Shown piece by piece: positions 1-9,236 of a stretch of 64,000 bases of DNA. The position numbers and the translations under genes are program-made. Positions within the stretch are counted from its first letter, which is position 1. Each line of letters begins with the position of its first letter. Below the pieces are notes generated by a model. It did not search any database and had not been told where the DNA came from. It saw only the letters and a program-made list of their open reading frames with translations. The stretch lies in assembly GCA_017517135.1 (NCBI GenBank), contig JAFXAK010000016.1, positions 1 to 64,000 on the forward strand. The letters run 5' to 3'. This DNA is from Clostridia bacterium (GTDB lineage: Bacteria; Bacillota; Clostridia; Oscillospirales; Acutalibacteraceae).

Positions 1-53
1 ATGCTATAAGCAAACCTCGCCCTCGGCGTACCTTTGTACGCTGTCGGGGAAAC

Positions 54-158
54 CAAAAACAACACTTTTGTGTTGTTTTTGCTCGGTTTACTCATTCTGC
101 GCATTTTTTCCTGCCCCCTAAAAAGCCAGGCTGTAAAAAAAAACTTTTTTTTACAGCC
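54..158. repeat. Intergenic hairpins at window start
   Basis: Two perfect inverted repeats lie in otherwise non-coding sequence. One has a 12-bp stem (54-65 with 70-81) and a TTTT loop. The other spans 129-158, GGCTGT plus A-tract facing T-tract plus ACAGCC. Nothing else in 1-186 looks like a gene. The second may terminate a transcript whose gene lies left of the window. Function is not known. Confidence 0.45.
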
Positions 159-181
159 CCATTATTTTAATTGAGCGGAAA

Positions 182-210
182 GAAAAAAAGCCGAGGAAAA
201 CCTCGGCTTT
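182..210 (-). terminator. Intrinsic terminator of rpmB
   Basis: A 10-bp stem (187-196 with 201-210, AAAGCCGAGG/CCTCGGCTTT) with a 4-nt loop is followed on the minus strand by a run of T. It starts 19 bases after the rpmB stop. Confidence 0.85.
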
Positions 211-228
211 ATTCTTTCGTCAGTTAAA

Positions 229-417
229 TCAGACAGCTCTTGTTACCTTACCGGAACGGATGCAACGAGTGCAAGCGTGAACTCTGCAAGGAGTGCCGTT
301 TACTACAGCCTTAACTCTCTTTACATTGGGCTTCCATGTTCTGTTGGATCTTCTGTGAGAGTGAGAAACTTTGATACCGAATTTAACTTCTTTACCGCAA
401 AAATCGCATTTTGCCAT
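229..417 (-). CDS. rpmB: 50S ribosomal protein L28 (zinc-binding form)
   Basis: Ribosomal protein L28 is a structural protein of the large subunit. The 62-residue product has the normal family length. It carries CDFC near the N-terminus and CTRC near the C-terminus, the four cysteines of the zinc-ribbon (C+) form, plus the basic SHSHRRSNRTWKPN segment typical of L28. The ATG at 415-417 is preceded by a strong GGGAGGTG site on the minus strand. The gene is monocistronic, with its own promoter at 476-504 and a terminator at 182-210. Many bacteria also carry a zinc-free L28 paralogue used under zinc limitation; none is in this window. Confidence 0.97.
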   Translation of the reverse strand: MAKCDFCGKEVKFGIKVSHSHRRSNRTWKPNVKRVKAVVNGTPCRVHACTRCIRSGKVTRAV

Positions 418-475
418 TGGAGCGCACCTCCCTTAATTTATGTGCAAATATTTATTTAACAAATCAGCAAACAAC

Positions 476-504
476 ATAATAGCAGAAACTAAGTTTAAAT
501 GCAA
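476..504 (-). promoter_or_regulatory. Promoter of rpmB
   Basis: On the minus strand TTGCAT (499-504), a 17-bp spacer and TATTAT (476-481) form a near-consensus housekeeping promoter. It leaves a leader of about 50 nt before the rpmB ATG. Confidence 0.7.
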
Positions 505-549
505 TAGTTTTTTTAAACTTTTTTAAGTTTTCTGCCTATATAAGTCAAA

Positions 550-1788
550 TTATTTCAGCTTATGGATAAATAAGCCGCTGAGAAGCTTCGGCTCAAACCA
601 TGTTGACTTGGGCGGCATAATCTCACCTGCATCCGCAATAGCCATAAGCTCGTCGAGTGAGGTGGGATACATTGAAAATGCCAGCACCGCATCCTCATTA
701 CAGCGCTTTTCGAGTTCACCTAAGCCTCTTATTCCGCCTACGAAATCTATTCTGCTGTCCGTTCTCGGATCGGAAATGCCGAAAACGGGCTCAATAACCT
801 CTTTCTGCAATACGGACACATCAAGAGAAGCAACGGGATCGGTGTCGTCCGCAATACCGTTTTTAAGCGCTAAGGAATACCATTTGTTCTTATAGTACAT
901 ACCGAAAGTGTGCTTTCTTTCGGGAGATACGGCAACGGGACTTTCATTTATTGTGAAGCTTTCCTCCAAAAGTGCGAAAAGCTCTTCGTCGCTGTGGGAA
1001 TTGGTGTCCGCCAGCAGTCTGTTATAATCAAGGATTTTAAGCTCGTCTGCTCTGAAAAATACCGCGAGGAAAAAATTGAATTCCTCATTACCCGTATAAT
1101 CGGGCTTTTCTTCGCGTCTTCTCTGCCCTACCCTGACGGCGGAAGCGGCTCTGTGATGTCCGTCTGCGATATAAAGGCTCTCAATATCCTCAAAAGCGGT
1201 TATGACAGCCTCAATATCCTTTTCGTCGTCAATTACCCATACGGTATTTTTAACATCGCCCTCTGACACAAAATCATACTCGGGGAGGAGAGCCGTATAT
1301 TTTTCAATTATACCGTCAACGGTACTGTTTCGTCTGTAGGCAAGGAAAATGGGGCCTGTGTTGGCATCACAGGTGTCCACATGGCGGATTCTGTCTTCCT
1401 CTTTATCGGCACGCGTGAGCTCGTGGCGTTTTATAACACCGTTCATATAGTCATCAATAGATGCACAGCCCACTATACCCGTCTGACAGTTATTTCCCAT
1501 CACCTGACGGTAAATGTAGAGCTGATTTTTACTGTCCTGAACGCATATACCGTCATTTTCGAGCTTTTTAAGATTATCTGCAGCTTTTTTATAAACCTCG
1601 TCTGAATACAGATAAGTGTTCTCAGGCAAATCAATCTCTGCCTTATCTATATGCAAAAAGGAATAGGGATTTCCCTGTACCTTTATTCTTGCTTCTTCGG
1701 AATTCATTACATCATACGGCAAGGCAGCAACCTGAGCGGCGTATTCCTTTGCAGGTCTTAATGCCTTGAAAGAACGGATAACTGACAC
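550..1788 (-). CDS. DUF1015 family protein
   Basis: The 412-residue protein matches the DUF1015 family along its whole length. It shows the N-terminal pattern SFKALRP...ALPYDVM, the central YIADGHHR motif around residue 208, and the C-terminal DSRIDFVGG. The DGHHR motif recalls ParB/SbnI-type nucleotide-dependent enzymes, so a kinase or hydrolase role is possible but is inference. Family members are often found beside serine biosynthesis genes in Clostridia; no serA or serC is visible here. The start is GTG at 1786-1788, 9 bases after an AGGAG site. The preceding minus-strand gene stops 22 bases... to the right only a gap to the OppA-like lipoprotein gene (ends 1811) is seen, so co-transcription with it is likely. 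Confidence 0.85.
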   Translation of the reverse strand: MSVIRSFKALRPAKEYAAQVAALPYDVMNSEEARIKVQGNPYSFLHIDKAEIDLPENTYLYSDEVYKKAADNLKKLENDGICVQDSKNQLYIYRQVMGNNCQTGIVGCASIDDYMNGVIKRHELTRADKEEDRIRHVDTCDANTGPIFLAYRRNSTVDGIIEKYTALLPEYDFVSEGDVKNTVWVIDDEKDIEAVITAFEDIESLYIADGHHRAASAVRVGQRRREEKPDYTGNEEFNFFLAVFFRADELKILDYNRLLADTNSHSDEELFALLEESFTINESPVAVSPERKHTFGMYYKNKWYSLALKNGIADDTDPVASLDVSVLQKEVIEPVFGISDPRTDSRIDFVGGIRGLGELEKRCNEDAVLAFSMYPTSLDELMAIADAGEIMPPKSTWFEPKLLSGLFIHKLK

Positions 1789-1810
1789 AAAAAGTCTCCT
1801 TTACTTATTA

Positions 1811-3397
1811 TTATTCATCTGTTGCATTGAACAGATACAGATTCTCTTCACCCGGTAAAGCTATAACACCCCTTGCATCCTGAGTGCAGACAAAATATGT
1901 GCTTTCACTCCATACGGGAATAACCGCACCGGTATTGAGAAGCTTTTTTTCAGCCTGAGAGAAAAGCTTATCCCTGTTCTGCTGTGATGAGCTGTAAAGA
2001 GAATTTACAAGCTTATCGTAAGCTTCATCCTCAAGCTTAATAATATTATTATCCGAAAGAGAGGTAAACATATGATAAAAATCCTCTTTACAGGGTGTTT
2101 GGGCTCTTAACGGGTAAAAGGCTATATCATACTCGCCCTTTTTCACTCTTTCGATAAGCTCGGTTTCATTTACGGCTTCAACGGAGATAATCATATTGAC
2201 ACCTAATGTCTGCTGCCATTTCTGCATAGCAATTTTAAGGCTTTCTTCATATTGAACAGGTGTCAGCACGCTTACGCTTATATCCTCTCGGTTTAATTTT
2301 TCAAGTCCCTTTTTCAGATAGTCCACTGCCTTATCGGGCTTATAATACTCTCCTGCGGATGCTTCACCGCCGAAAGAGGCGGGCAGCAGACCGCTTACCT
2401 GCTTTGAATTTTTTTCAGCGAGTGAAACGGCATCAACAACACTAATAAAGGCAAGACGGATGTTTATATCCGACAAAAACTCGTTTTCGGTATTAAGCAC
2501 AAAGCAGCGGGTTACATCCTTTATTTCAAGCACGGTCATTTTTCTGTCCGTTTTAAGCTTCCCGAATTCAAGCTCGGAAAGATACGCTCCCGAATACTGA
2601 TGCTCTTCAAGAACGGAAACAAGTGCATCAGTATCGGACTGTATATAAAACCATAAGGTATCAGCCGCAGCGAAATTATCTCCCGTATAATCCGTGCTTT
2701 TTGTCAGACGGTAGGATTTTTCGTCAAAATATGAAATATAAAACGGTCCGTTTGATATAAAATACTTTATAAACATTCCGTATCTGCCGCCGCACGCTTC
2801 AAAAAATGTTTCGTTGCAGGGCATACATATGCTTTCGGTCAGCACATTCAGAAAATTACTCTGAGGCTGAGAGAGTGTTATTTTAAGCGTGTATTTATCG
2901 GCAGCCTTAACCGCGAGAGTGTCGGGTGATGCATTTCCCGCTATTATCGCCGAAGCATTTGCAATATTTTTAAGGAGATAAGCATTTTTTGCACCCATCG
3001 ACGGATCAACGGCTCTTTTTAAGGCAAATTCAAAATCGTAGGCTGTGACCTCAAGAGAAAAATCCTCGGGCAGCTTCCCCTCAAGCTGTTTTTTTGCGGT
3101 GTTTGTGAGGTGCCACACGGCATTTTCACGAAGTGTAAATGTATATGTCAGTCCGTCCTTACTGACAGTCCATCCTGAAGCAACACCGGGGACTATCTCA
3201 CCGTTTTCATTGTATCTCACAAGCCCCTCAAAGCAGTTTTTTACTAAAATATTCGTTGTTGCATTTTCTGCAATCTGAGGATCAAAGCTTCCCGCCGCCT
3301 CTTTTACGGCAAAGGACATCGAGATAATTGTGTCCGACGAGCAGGCAGTACACAGCAAAAGAACAAAAATCAATATAACACAAACTGTTTTCTTCAC
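1811..3397 (-). CDS. OppA-like solute-binding lipoprotein (SBP family 5)
   Basis: This extracellular solute-binding protein of the peptide/nickel ABC transporter class (SBP_bac_5) has 528 residues. The N-terminus is a lipoprotein signal ending in a lipobox (LLCTAC, Cys19), so the mature protein should be membrane-anchored outside the cell. The motif SFDPQIAENATTNILVKNC is the usual DP..... N-terminal strand of the family, followed by LTYTFTLRENAVWH and, later, the AVDYLKKGLEKLN segment. No permease or ATPase gene lies nearby, so it is an orphan receptor whose partner must be elsewhere. The start is GTG at 3395-3397 behind GGAGG. Peptide binding is the family default; the ligand is unknown. 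Confidence 0.88.
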   Translation of the reverse strand: MKKTVCVILIFVLLLCTACSSDTIISMSFAVKEAAGSFDPQIAENATTNILVKNCFEGLVRYNENGEIVPGVASGWTVSKDGLTYTFTLRENAVWHLTNTAKKQLEGKLPEDFSLEVTAYDFEFALKRAVDPSMGAKNAYLLKNIANASAIIAGNASPDTLAVKAADKYTLKITLSQPQSNFLNVLTESICMPCNETFFEACGGRYGMFIKYFISNGPFYISYFDEKSYRLTKSTDYTGDNFAAADTLWFYIQSDTDALVSVLEEHQYSGAYLSELEFGKLKTDRKMTVLEIKDVTRCFVLNTENEFLSDINIRLAFISVVDAVSLAEKNSKQVSGLLPASFGGEASAGEYYKPDKAVDYLKKGLEKLNREDISVSVLTPVQYEESLKIAMQKWQQTLGVNMIISVEAVNETELIERVKKGEYDIAFYPLRAQTPCKEDFYHMFTSLSDNNIIKLEDEAYDKLVNSLYSSSQQNRDKLFSQAEKKLLNTGAVIPVWSESTYFVCTQDARGVIALPGEENLYLFNATDE

Positions 3398-3554
3398 CTT
3401 TTCTGCCTCCTTTTTATGTAACTCTTATTATTGTAGCAGAATTTACGGCACATTTCCATATATTAATAAAACTTTTTTCAAATTTATATTTTTACTTTAT
3501 TTTTTTTGTTTCCTATGCTATACTTATTGTATATGTGAAAAAGGAGTAGCTTTT

Positions 3555-4826
3555 ATGACTCAGACAATGGGATTTGTGCTGATATTTTTATGCGTTATAT
3601 GTATCGCACTTTTAATTGCGGTGCTGATAAAATTATCGGGCAATAAAAATTCCCTTACAAATGAAAAAATAGATAACCTTTCAAAAAGCTGTGCGGATAA
3701 TTTTTCGTCGCTGAGAAATGAAAATATAACAAATGCAGAGCATATAAAAACGGCTGTAAGCACAAATTCGGACAAAATCGCAGAAAAGCTCGTTTCCCTC
3801 AACAATGCCGAAGCAGACCGTCAGCTGATGCTTGTAAAATCCCTTTCGGATATGCGCGAAAAGCTTGACGGCACGGGCAAGGAGCAGACTAAAGCCGTTA
3901 CCGAAGCTGTTGAAAAGCTACAGCTCTCAAATGAGAAAAAACTCGAAGAAATGCGTGCTACCGTTGACGAGAAGCTTACCTCCACCCTTTCAACAAGGCT
4001 TGATTCCTCTTTCAAGACCGTTTCAGAGCAGCTTTCAAATGTATATAAGTCTCTCGGAGAAATGAAGGAGCTGTCGTCAGGAGTAAGTGCACTCAACCGT
4101 GTGCTTACGAATGTAAAGACCAGAGGTAACTGGGCAGAAACTCAGCTTGAGGGTATACTCGACCAGATAATTCCCAATATGTATGTCAAAAACTACCGTT
4201 CGGATTCCTCAAGAGATGTTGTTGAATTTGCGGTAATCATTCCCGATAACAACGGCAACGGAAAAACACATCTGCCGATAGACTCCAAATTCCCTATGGA
4301 AGACTATTTAAGACTTTGCGAAGCCGGAGACACGGGTGACACAGAGGCTGTAAAGACGGCAAGAAAGGCTTTGTATACAAGAGTTTTAAGTGAGGCAAAG
4401 GATATCAGCAAATACATAAATCCCCCGCACACAACTCCCTTTGCAATTATGTATCTTGCAACAGATTCCTTGTATGCGGAAATCATATCCTCAAAGGAAA
4501 ATCTTGCCGACAGGCTTCACAACGATTATTCAATCCTGCTTGCAGGTCCGTCAACCATAACCGCACTCCTTTCAAGCCTTGCAATGGGCTTCAGAACGGT
4601 AGCTCTCAATCAGAAAGCAAACGAGGTTATGGATTTACTCTCTGCAGCAAAAGCACAGTATGAAAAATTCGGTTTGTCACTCGAAAAGGCTAAAAAGAAG
4701 ATTGACGAGGCGGGCAAGAGCCTTGATGATGCACAATCAAGAAATTCTATTATTATGAAAAAATTAAAGGGTGTTGAGGTTATAGACAGCGGCGAAGCGT
4801 CAGATATCCTCGAGCTGCCCGAATAA
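3555..4826 (+). CDS. rmuC: DNA recombination protein RmuC
   Basis: RmuC-family protein of about 423 residues, thought to limit inversions at short inverted repeats and to have a PD-(D/E)XK-like nuclease fold. The architecture is classic: an N-terminal transmembrane helix (residues 5-25), a long coiled coil (about 40-180), then the RmuC domain with GNWAETQLEGILDQIIP and LPIDSKFPMEDYLRL, followed by a second coiled coil. The ATG at 3555 sits 6 bases after AAGGAG; the reading frame is open further upstream but lacks a ribosome site. The oxidoreductase and GH3 genes follow at 26- and 19-bp gaps, so the three may be co-transcribed despite unrelated functions. Confidence 0.93.
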   Translation: MTQTMGFVLIFLCVICIALLIAVLIKLSGNKNSLTNEKIDNLSKSCADNFSSLRNENITNAEHIKTAVSTNSDKIAEKLVSLNNAEADRQLMLVKSLSDMREKLDGTGKEQTKAVTEAVEKLQLSNEKKLEEMRATVDEKLTSTLSTRLDSSFKTVSEQLSNVYKSLGEMKELSSGVSALNRVLTNVKTRGNWAETQLEGILDQIIPNMYVKNYRSDSSRDVVEFAVIIPDNNGNGKTHLPIDSKFPMEDYLRLCEAGDTGDTEAVKTARKALYTRVLSEAKDISKYINPPHTTPFAIMYLATDSLYAEIISSKENLADRLHNDYSILLAGPSTITALLSSLAMGFRTVALNQKANEVMDLLSAAKAQYEKFGLSLEKAKKKIDEAGKSLDDAQSRNSIIMKKLKGVEVIDSGEASDILELPE

Positions 4827-4852
4827 TATAAATATTAAAAAGGGGTATTTTT

Positions 4853-5797
4853 ATGCTGAAAATCGGTCTTGCAGGTTGCTGGCATGTACATTTTGACGGC
4901 TATGCAAAAACTGCCGCAGAAAGAGAAGACTGCAAAATTGTTGCCTTATGGGATCCCGACGAAAAAAAAGGCAAGGAAAAAGCAGATAAATTCGGCTGCG
5001 AATATGTTGCGGATTATGACGAATTTCTCAAAAAGGACATTGATGCGGTAATGGTATGTGCTGCAACTAATATCCATCCCGAGGTTCTCCTCAAAGCCGC
5101 AAATGCTAAAAAGCACATTTTTACAGAAAAAGTACTGACAGCAAAGGCAGAGGATGCCGAAAGGGTGAGTGCCGCAGTAAAGGAAAACGGTGTTAATTTC
5201 TGTATCTCCTTTATCTGGCGCGCAAGAGCAGACTTCTTATGGATAAAGGATGCCGTTGATTCGGGGCTTTTAGGTCAGCTTACATATGTGAGAATGAGAA
5301 ACGCTCACAACGGTGTAAGCGGCGGCTGGCTTCCCGATTCCTTCCTTGATCGAGTTCCCACCTGCGGAGGAGCTATGATGGACCTCGGTGCACACGGAAT
5401 GTATATATTAAACTGGCTTTTAGGAGAACCCGAAAGCGTTACATCCGTTTTCACAAATGTGATGTGCAATACCGTTGAAGACAACTGTGTTTCCGTGCTT
5501 AAATACAAAAACGGTGCAATAGGCGTAAACGAAACGGCATTTGTTGCTCAGTCAAATCCTTTCTCACTCGAGGTTGTGGGCACAAAGGGTACAATTATGT
5601 GCGGCGGTGCAGACAATAAGCTGTGCTACAAAACAGACGGCGACTGGGTATATCCCGATATTGAGGGCTTAGGAAAGGTATCTCCCCTCGAAAGCTTCCT
5701 CGATGTATGCTTAAACGGCGGAGAAATCCCCTACACAATAGACGATGCGGTAGCTCTCACAAAAACTATGGCTGCAGCATATGAAAATATAAAATAA
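4853..5797 (+). CDS. Gfo/Idh/MocA family oxidoreductase
   Basis: NAD(P)-dependent sugar or cyclitol dehydrogenase-like enzyme of 314 residues. The N-terminal Rossmann segment (KIGLAGCWHVHFDGY, then ALWDPD) is followed by the family's second domain with GAMMDLGAHGMYILNWLLG. The usual EKP motif that supplies the catalytic lysine reads EKVL (TEKVLTAKAEDAE), so the lysine is kept but the proline is not. The glycine-rich start is GLAGCWHVH rather than GxGxxG, which is atypical. A GH3 glycosidase follows 19 bp later, which suggests the pair acts on the same carbohydrate. The substrate cannot be told from the sequence. Confidence 0.88.
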   Translation: MLKIGLAGCWHVHFDGYAKTAAEREDCKIVALWDPDEKKGKEKADKFGCEYVADYDEFLKKDIDAVMVCAATNIHPEVLLKAANAKKHIFTEKVLTAKAEDAERVSAAVKENGVNFCISFIWRARADFLWIKDAVDSGLLGQLTYVRMRNAHNGVSGGWLPDSFLDRVPTCGGAMMDLGAHGMYILNWLLGEPESVTSVFTNVMCNTVEDNCVSVLKYKNGAIGVNETAFVAQSNPFSLEVVGTKGTIMCGGADNKLCYKTDGDWVYPDIEGLGKVSPLESFLDVCLNGGEIPYTIDDAVALTKTMAAAYENIK

Positions 5798-5816
5798 CCC
5801 GAAAGGAAAAGATATA

Positions 5817-8240
5817 ATGAAACACGCAGAACTTATCAAGCAAATGACACTTGAAGAAAAAGCAAGTATGTGTGACGGTCTTGATTACTGGCACTCTCAG
5901 CCTGTTGAGAGACTGGGCATCAAGTCCATTGCCCTCAACGACGGTCCTCACGGTATCCGTAAAAAGGGTGATGCATCAGAAAACAAGGATATGCTTTTAG
6001 GCGTTCCCGCAATCTGCTTCCCCACAGCTTCGGCTACTGCCTGCTCATGGGACACGGAGCTTATCCGTAAAATGGGTGAGGCACTCGGGGATGAATGCAG
6101 AAAGGAACAGGTTTCCGTTCTTCTCGGCCCCGGCACAAACATCAAGCGTTCTCCTCTTTGCGGAAGAAACTTTGAATATTTCTCCGAAGACGGTGTGCTT
6201 GCAGGCGAAATGGCTGCCGCTTTCATAAACGGTGTTCAGAGCAAGGGTATAGGTACCTCTCTCAAGCACTATGCAGCAAATAATCAGGAAACACGCAGAA
6301 TGACGGTAAACACCGTTGCAGACGAAAGAACACTCCGTGAAACATATCTCCTCCCCTTTGAAATCGCAGTTAAAAAGGCTCAGCCCTGGACTGTAATGTG
6401 CTGCTATAACCGTCTTAACGGAACATACGGCTCGGAAAACAAGTGGCTTCTTACAGATGTACTTCGTAAGGACTTCGGCTTCGAGGGACTTGTTGTTACC
6501 GACTGGGGTGCAGGCAACGAAAGAGTGCCCGGTCTTATCGCAGGTCAGGAGCTTGAAATGCCCACATCAACCGGTATCGGCACAAAGCTTATTGTTGATG
6601 CAGTAAACAGCGGTGAGCTTGACGAAGCAGTCCTCGACGAGGCTGTTGATAAGCTTATTGAGCTTACAAAGAAGGCTGAGCCTATGCTCGGTAAAACATA
6701 TACATACAACTCAGACGAGCATCATAAGCTTGCCCGTGAAATTGCTTCTCAGTGTATGGTGCTTATGAAGAACGACAATTCTCTTCTTCCCCTTAAGAAG
6801 AACGCTAAGGTTGCTCTTATCGGTGAAATGGCTCGCACACCCCGTTATCAGGGTGCAGGCTCATCAATCATCAACCCCATAAAGCTCGATAATGCACTCG
6901 GCACAATGAAGGAAATGGGCATTAATCTTACCTTCTCCGAGGGCTACAAGCTCAAGGGTAAGGACAAGAAGCCCGATGAGCTTATTTCCGCAGCTGTTGC
7001 TAAGGCAAAGGAAGCAGAGGTTGCTGTTGTATTTGTCGGTCTTACAGACGAATACGAAACAGAGGGCAACGACAGAAAGCACCTTGCAATTCCTCCCGTA
7101 CACAATAAGCTCGTTGAAGAGGTACTCAAAGCAAATCCCAATACTGTTGTTGTGCTTTCAGGCGGTGCATCCGTTGAAATGCCCTGGGCAGACAAGGTTC
7201 CCGCTATCCTTAATATGTTCCTCACAGGTCAGGCAGGCGGCAGCGCTGTTTGCGACATCCTCTTCGGTGATGTTAACCCCAGCGGTAAGCTGAGCGAAAC
7301 ATATCCCCTCTCTCTTTCCGACAATTCAAGCTACAACTATTTCCCCGGCACTCAGGTTTCCGTTGAATACAGAGAAGGCATCTACGTTGGCTACAAGTAT
7401 TACGACACAGCTAAAAAGGATGTCCGCTTCCCCTTCGGCTTCGGTCTTTCATACACCACATTTGAATACAGCGATATCAAGGTATCTGCCGATAATATCA
7501 AGGATACAGACACAGTAACGGTTTCCTTCAAGATTAAGAATACAGGCGATGTTGACGGTGCTGAGGTAGCTCAGCTTTATGTAAGCGATGTTGAGAGCAC
7601 AATTTACCGTCCTCTCAAGGAGCTTAAGGGCTTTAAAAAGGTATTCTTAAAGGCAGGCGAGGAAAAGACAGTTGAAATCACACTCGACAAGCGTGCATTC
7701 GCTTACTACAATGTGAACATAAACGACTGGCATGTTGAAAGCGGTGAATTCAAGCTCTTAGTAGGTGCATCAAGCCGTGATATCAGACTTGAAGCAACTG
7801 TAAATGTTGAATCAACCGTTGAAGCTGTAATTCCCGATTACAGACAGTCTGCTCCCTGCTACTACGGTGCAGATATTATGAATGTAAGTGCTGACGAATT
7901 CAAGGCTGTTTACGGCAAGGAATTACCTCCCTCACAGAGAGACAAGAACGATCCCTTTACAGTCCTTAACACCATAGAGGATGCACAGCACGGCAAATGG
8001 GGCGGCAGACTTTACAGACTTCTCATCAAGCTTCTCGGAGCAGAAACAATGGCAGGCGGCATTGCAACACAGACTCCCATCAAGAACTTCATTTCAATGA
8101 GCTTCGGTCTGTTCAGTCCCGAAATGGCAGAAGGTCTCATCCTTATTCTTGCCGAAGACAAAATGGGCAAGGGACTTAAAATTATATTCAAGGGTATCCC
8201 GAGCCTTATCAAAAATCTCGGCAGATTAAAGCAGATTTAA
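5817..8240 (+). CDS. Glycoside hydrolase family 3 (beta-glucosidase-like)
   Basis: 807-residue GH3 enzyme, expected to release terminal beta-linked sugars. The (beta/alpha)8 domain holds LGPGTNIKRSPLCGRNFEYF, the KH motif (Lys150-His151) and the nucleophile in VVTDWGAGN (Asp229). The second alpha/beta sandwich domain begins near residue 310 and includes VFVGLTDEYETEG. A fibronectin-III-like domain follows (about 575-650, VSFKIKNTGDVDGAEVAQLY). A C-terminal extension of about 130 residues with hydrophobic helices is seen in clostridial members of this subfamily. No signal peptide is present, so it is probably cytoplasmic and acts on imported oligosaccharides. The ATG at 5817 follows GAAAGGAAAAG. 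Confidence 0.93.
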   Translation: MKHAELIKQMTLEEKASMCDGLDYWHSQPVERLGIKSIALNDGPHGIRKKGDASENKDMLLGVPAICFPTASATACSWDTELIRKMGEALGDECRKEQVSVLLGPGTNIKRSPLCGRNFEYFSEDGVLAGEMAAAFINGVQSKGIGTSLKHYAANNQETRRMTVNTVADERTLRETYLLPFEIAVKKAQPWTVMCCYNRLNGTYGSENKWLLTDVLRKDFGFEGLVVTDWGAGNERVPGLIAGQELEMPTSTGIGTKLIVDAVNSGELDEAVLDEAVDKLIELTKKAEPMLGKTYTYNSDEHHKLAREIASQCMVLMKNDNSLLPLKKNAKVALIGEMARTPRYQGAGSSIINPIKLDNALGTMKEMGINLTFSEGYKLKGKDKKPDELISAAVAKAKEAEVAVVFVGLTDEYETEGNDRKHLAIPPVHNKLVEEVLKANPNTVVVLSGGASVEMPWADKVPAILNMFLTGQAGGSAVCDILFGDVNPSGKLSETYPLSLSDNSSYNYFPGTQVSVEYREGIYVGYKYYDTAKKDVRFPFGFGLSYTTFEYSDIKVSADNIKDTDTVTVSFKIKNTGDVDGAEVAQLYVSDVESTIYRPLKELKGFKKVFLKAGEEKTVEITLDKRAFAYYNVNINDWHVESGEFKLLVGASSRDIRLEATVNVESTVEAVIPDYRQSAPCYYGADIMNVSADEFKAVYGKELPPSQRDKNDPFTVLNTIEDAQHGKWGGRLYRLLIKLLGAETMAGGIATQTPIKNFISMSFGLFSPEMAEGLILILAEDKMGKGLKIIFKGIPSLIKNLGRLKQI

Positions 8241-8250
8241 CAATAACAAT

Positions 8251-8279
8251 AAAAGGAGCTGCACCAAACAGCTCCTTTT
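8251..8279. terminator. Bidirectional terminator between GH3 and the DUF3990 cassette
   Basis: An 11-bp stem (8251-8261 with 8269-8279) with a 7-nt loop is flanked by A-rich and T-rich tracts. It sits between convergent genes and can serve both. Confidence 0.8.
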
Positions 8280-8285
8280 AATTAT

Positions 8286-8486
8286 TTATTCTGCTTCTTT
8301 TGTCATCTTATCAATATCGGCAAAGGCATTTTCTATGGCTTCAATGTGATAAAGCTCATACAGGGAATAAATCCTGTCCGTAATACCGAGCTTATCCCAT
8401 TCTTTCAGAATTTCACCTGATGTACTTTGCTTATATTCGGCATATCTTTCTGTGAGATACATAAAAAATGTCATTTCACGGCTCAT
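8286..8486 (-). CDS. DUF3791-like small protein, third gene of cassette
   Basis: 66-residue protein resembling the DUF3791 family: MSREMTFFMYLTERYAEYK, then LKEWDKLGITDRIYSLYELYH and a tail with AFADIDKM. Such proteins are commonly encoded beside DUF3990 proteins in Clostridia, which suggests an antitoxin or partner role; this is inference. Its start overlaps the previous stop as ATGA (8483-8486), so translation is coupled. No enzyme motif or membrane segment is visible. Confidence 0.6.
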   Translation of the reverse strand: MSREMTFFMYLTERYAEYKQSTSGEILKEWDKLGITDRIYSLYELYHIEAIENAFADIDKMTKEAE

Positions 8487-8734
8487 ACCGAATCCCCCCT
8501 AAGATAAAGAGAATTTCTGGGATTGCCTGTTATTTTTTCTGCTTCCCACATATCAAATATAGCAGGAGCACCGAAATCCCACATTTCAAATTTTTTATCA
8601 GAGAGCATACGGTGAATTTCAGAAGCGGTAAATTCCCTGAACGCCTGCATAGGCTTATAACCGTATTTTTCACAGATAAGCTCAACAACTGCTTTGTTAT
8701 AATAATCCATTATCACTACAGGTGTTCTTGTCAT
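8483..8734 (-). CDS. Small protein, second gene of DUF3990 cassette
   Basis: 83-residue protein that I do not recognise. It is acidic to neutral with a helical N-terminal half (YYNKAVVELICEKYGYKP) and aromatic patches such as FEMWDFGAPAIFDMWEAE. It overlaps both neighbours by ATGA (8731-8734 and 8483-8486), so the three products are probably made in fixed proportion. A role as an antitoxin or regulatory partner of the DUF3990 protein is suggested by context only. Confidence 0.7.
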   Translation of the reverse strand: MTRTPVVIMDYYNKAVVELICEKYGYKPMQAFREFTASEIHRMLSDKKFEMWDFGAPAIFDMWEAEKITGNPRNSLYLRGDSV

Positions 8735-9207
8735 AATAAAATCACCTCTCTGAATTTTAATGCTTCTATTGCATTGAGAGTTTTCATAACATATTGGTCT
8801 TTTAATTTCTGTGTAAGAAGCCGTCTGATTGCTTCTTCCTCATTATAGTCCCCTGCAATAAACATATTTATTACAGGCATTGTGTTATCATTTGCAACAG
8901 GTCCTGATATCACATCATAGTCATTGTGCAAATGGATATTTGTTCTGTTAGCCGTTACAAATTTAAGCCATTCTCCGTCAGGTGCCGTAAATTCAAGATT
9001 TTTCAATTCAGACAAATTCTTGTCATATTCAAATACCGTAACAGTCGGCTGACCTTCTCCTCGGCGGACAACCGTAAGACAAGCCCACTTTGCAGCCTGT
9101 TCATAATCAGAGGTCAGATAAAAACCGCTTCCGAAATCCAATGCGCGGTTACTTTTTATTATTTTAGGTTCATTAACCGCAACATTACTGCCATGATACA
9201 AAAGCAT
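8731..9207 (-). CDS. DUF3990 protein (ADP-ribosyltransferase-clan)
   Basis: 158-residue protein matching DUF3990 (PF13151), which from memory is placed in the ADP-ribosyltransferase clan. Recognisable blocks are LLYHGSNVAVNEPKI at the start, DFGSGFYLTSDYEQAAKWA, and the GPVANDNTMP segment. The YHGS and GFYLT patterns are those of ART-fold proteins that bind NAD+ with a His and Tyr. It is the first gene of a three-gene ATGA-coupled operon on the minus strand. I chose the second ATG (9205-9207) because the GGTGGAG site is at the right distance from it. A toxin role is likely by analogy but not shown. Confidence 0.78.
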   Translation of the reverse strand: MLLYHGSNVAVNEPKIIKSNRALDFGSGFYLTSDYEQAAKWACLTVVRRGEGQPTVTVFEYDKNLSELKNLEFTAPDGEWLKFVTANRTNIHLHNDYDVISGPVANDNTMPVINMFIAGDYNEEEAIRRLLTQKLKDQYVMKTLNAIEALKFREVILL

Positions 9208-9236
9208 TTTTTCTCCACCTTTCATTGATTTATTTC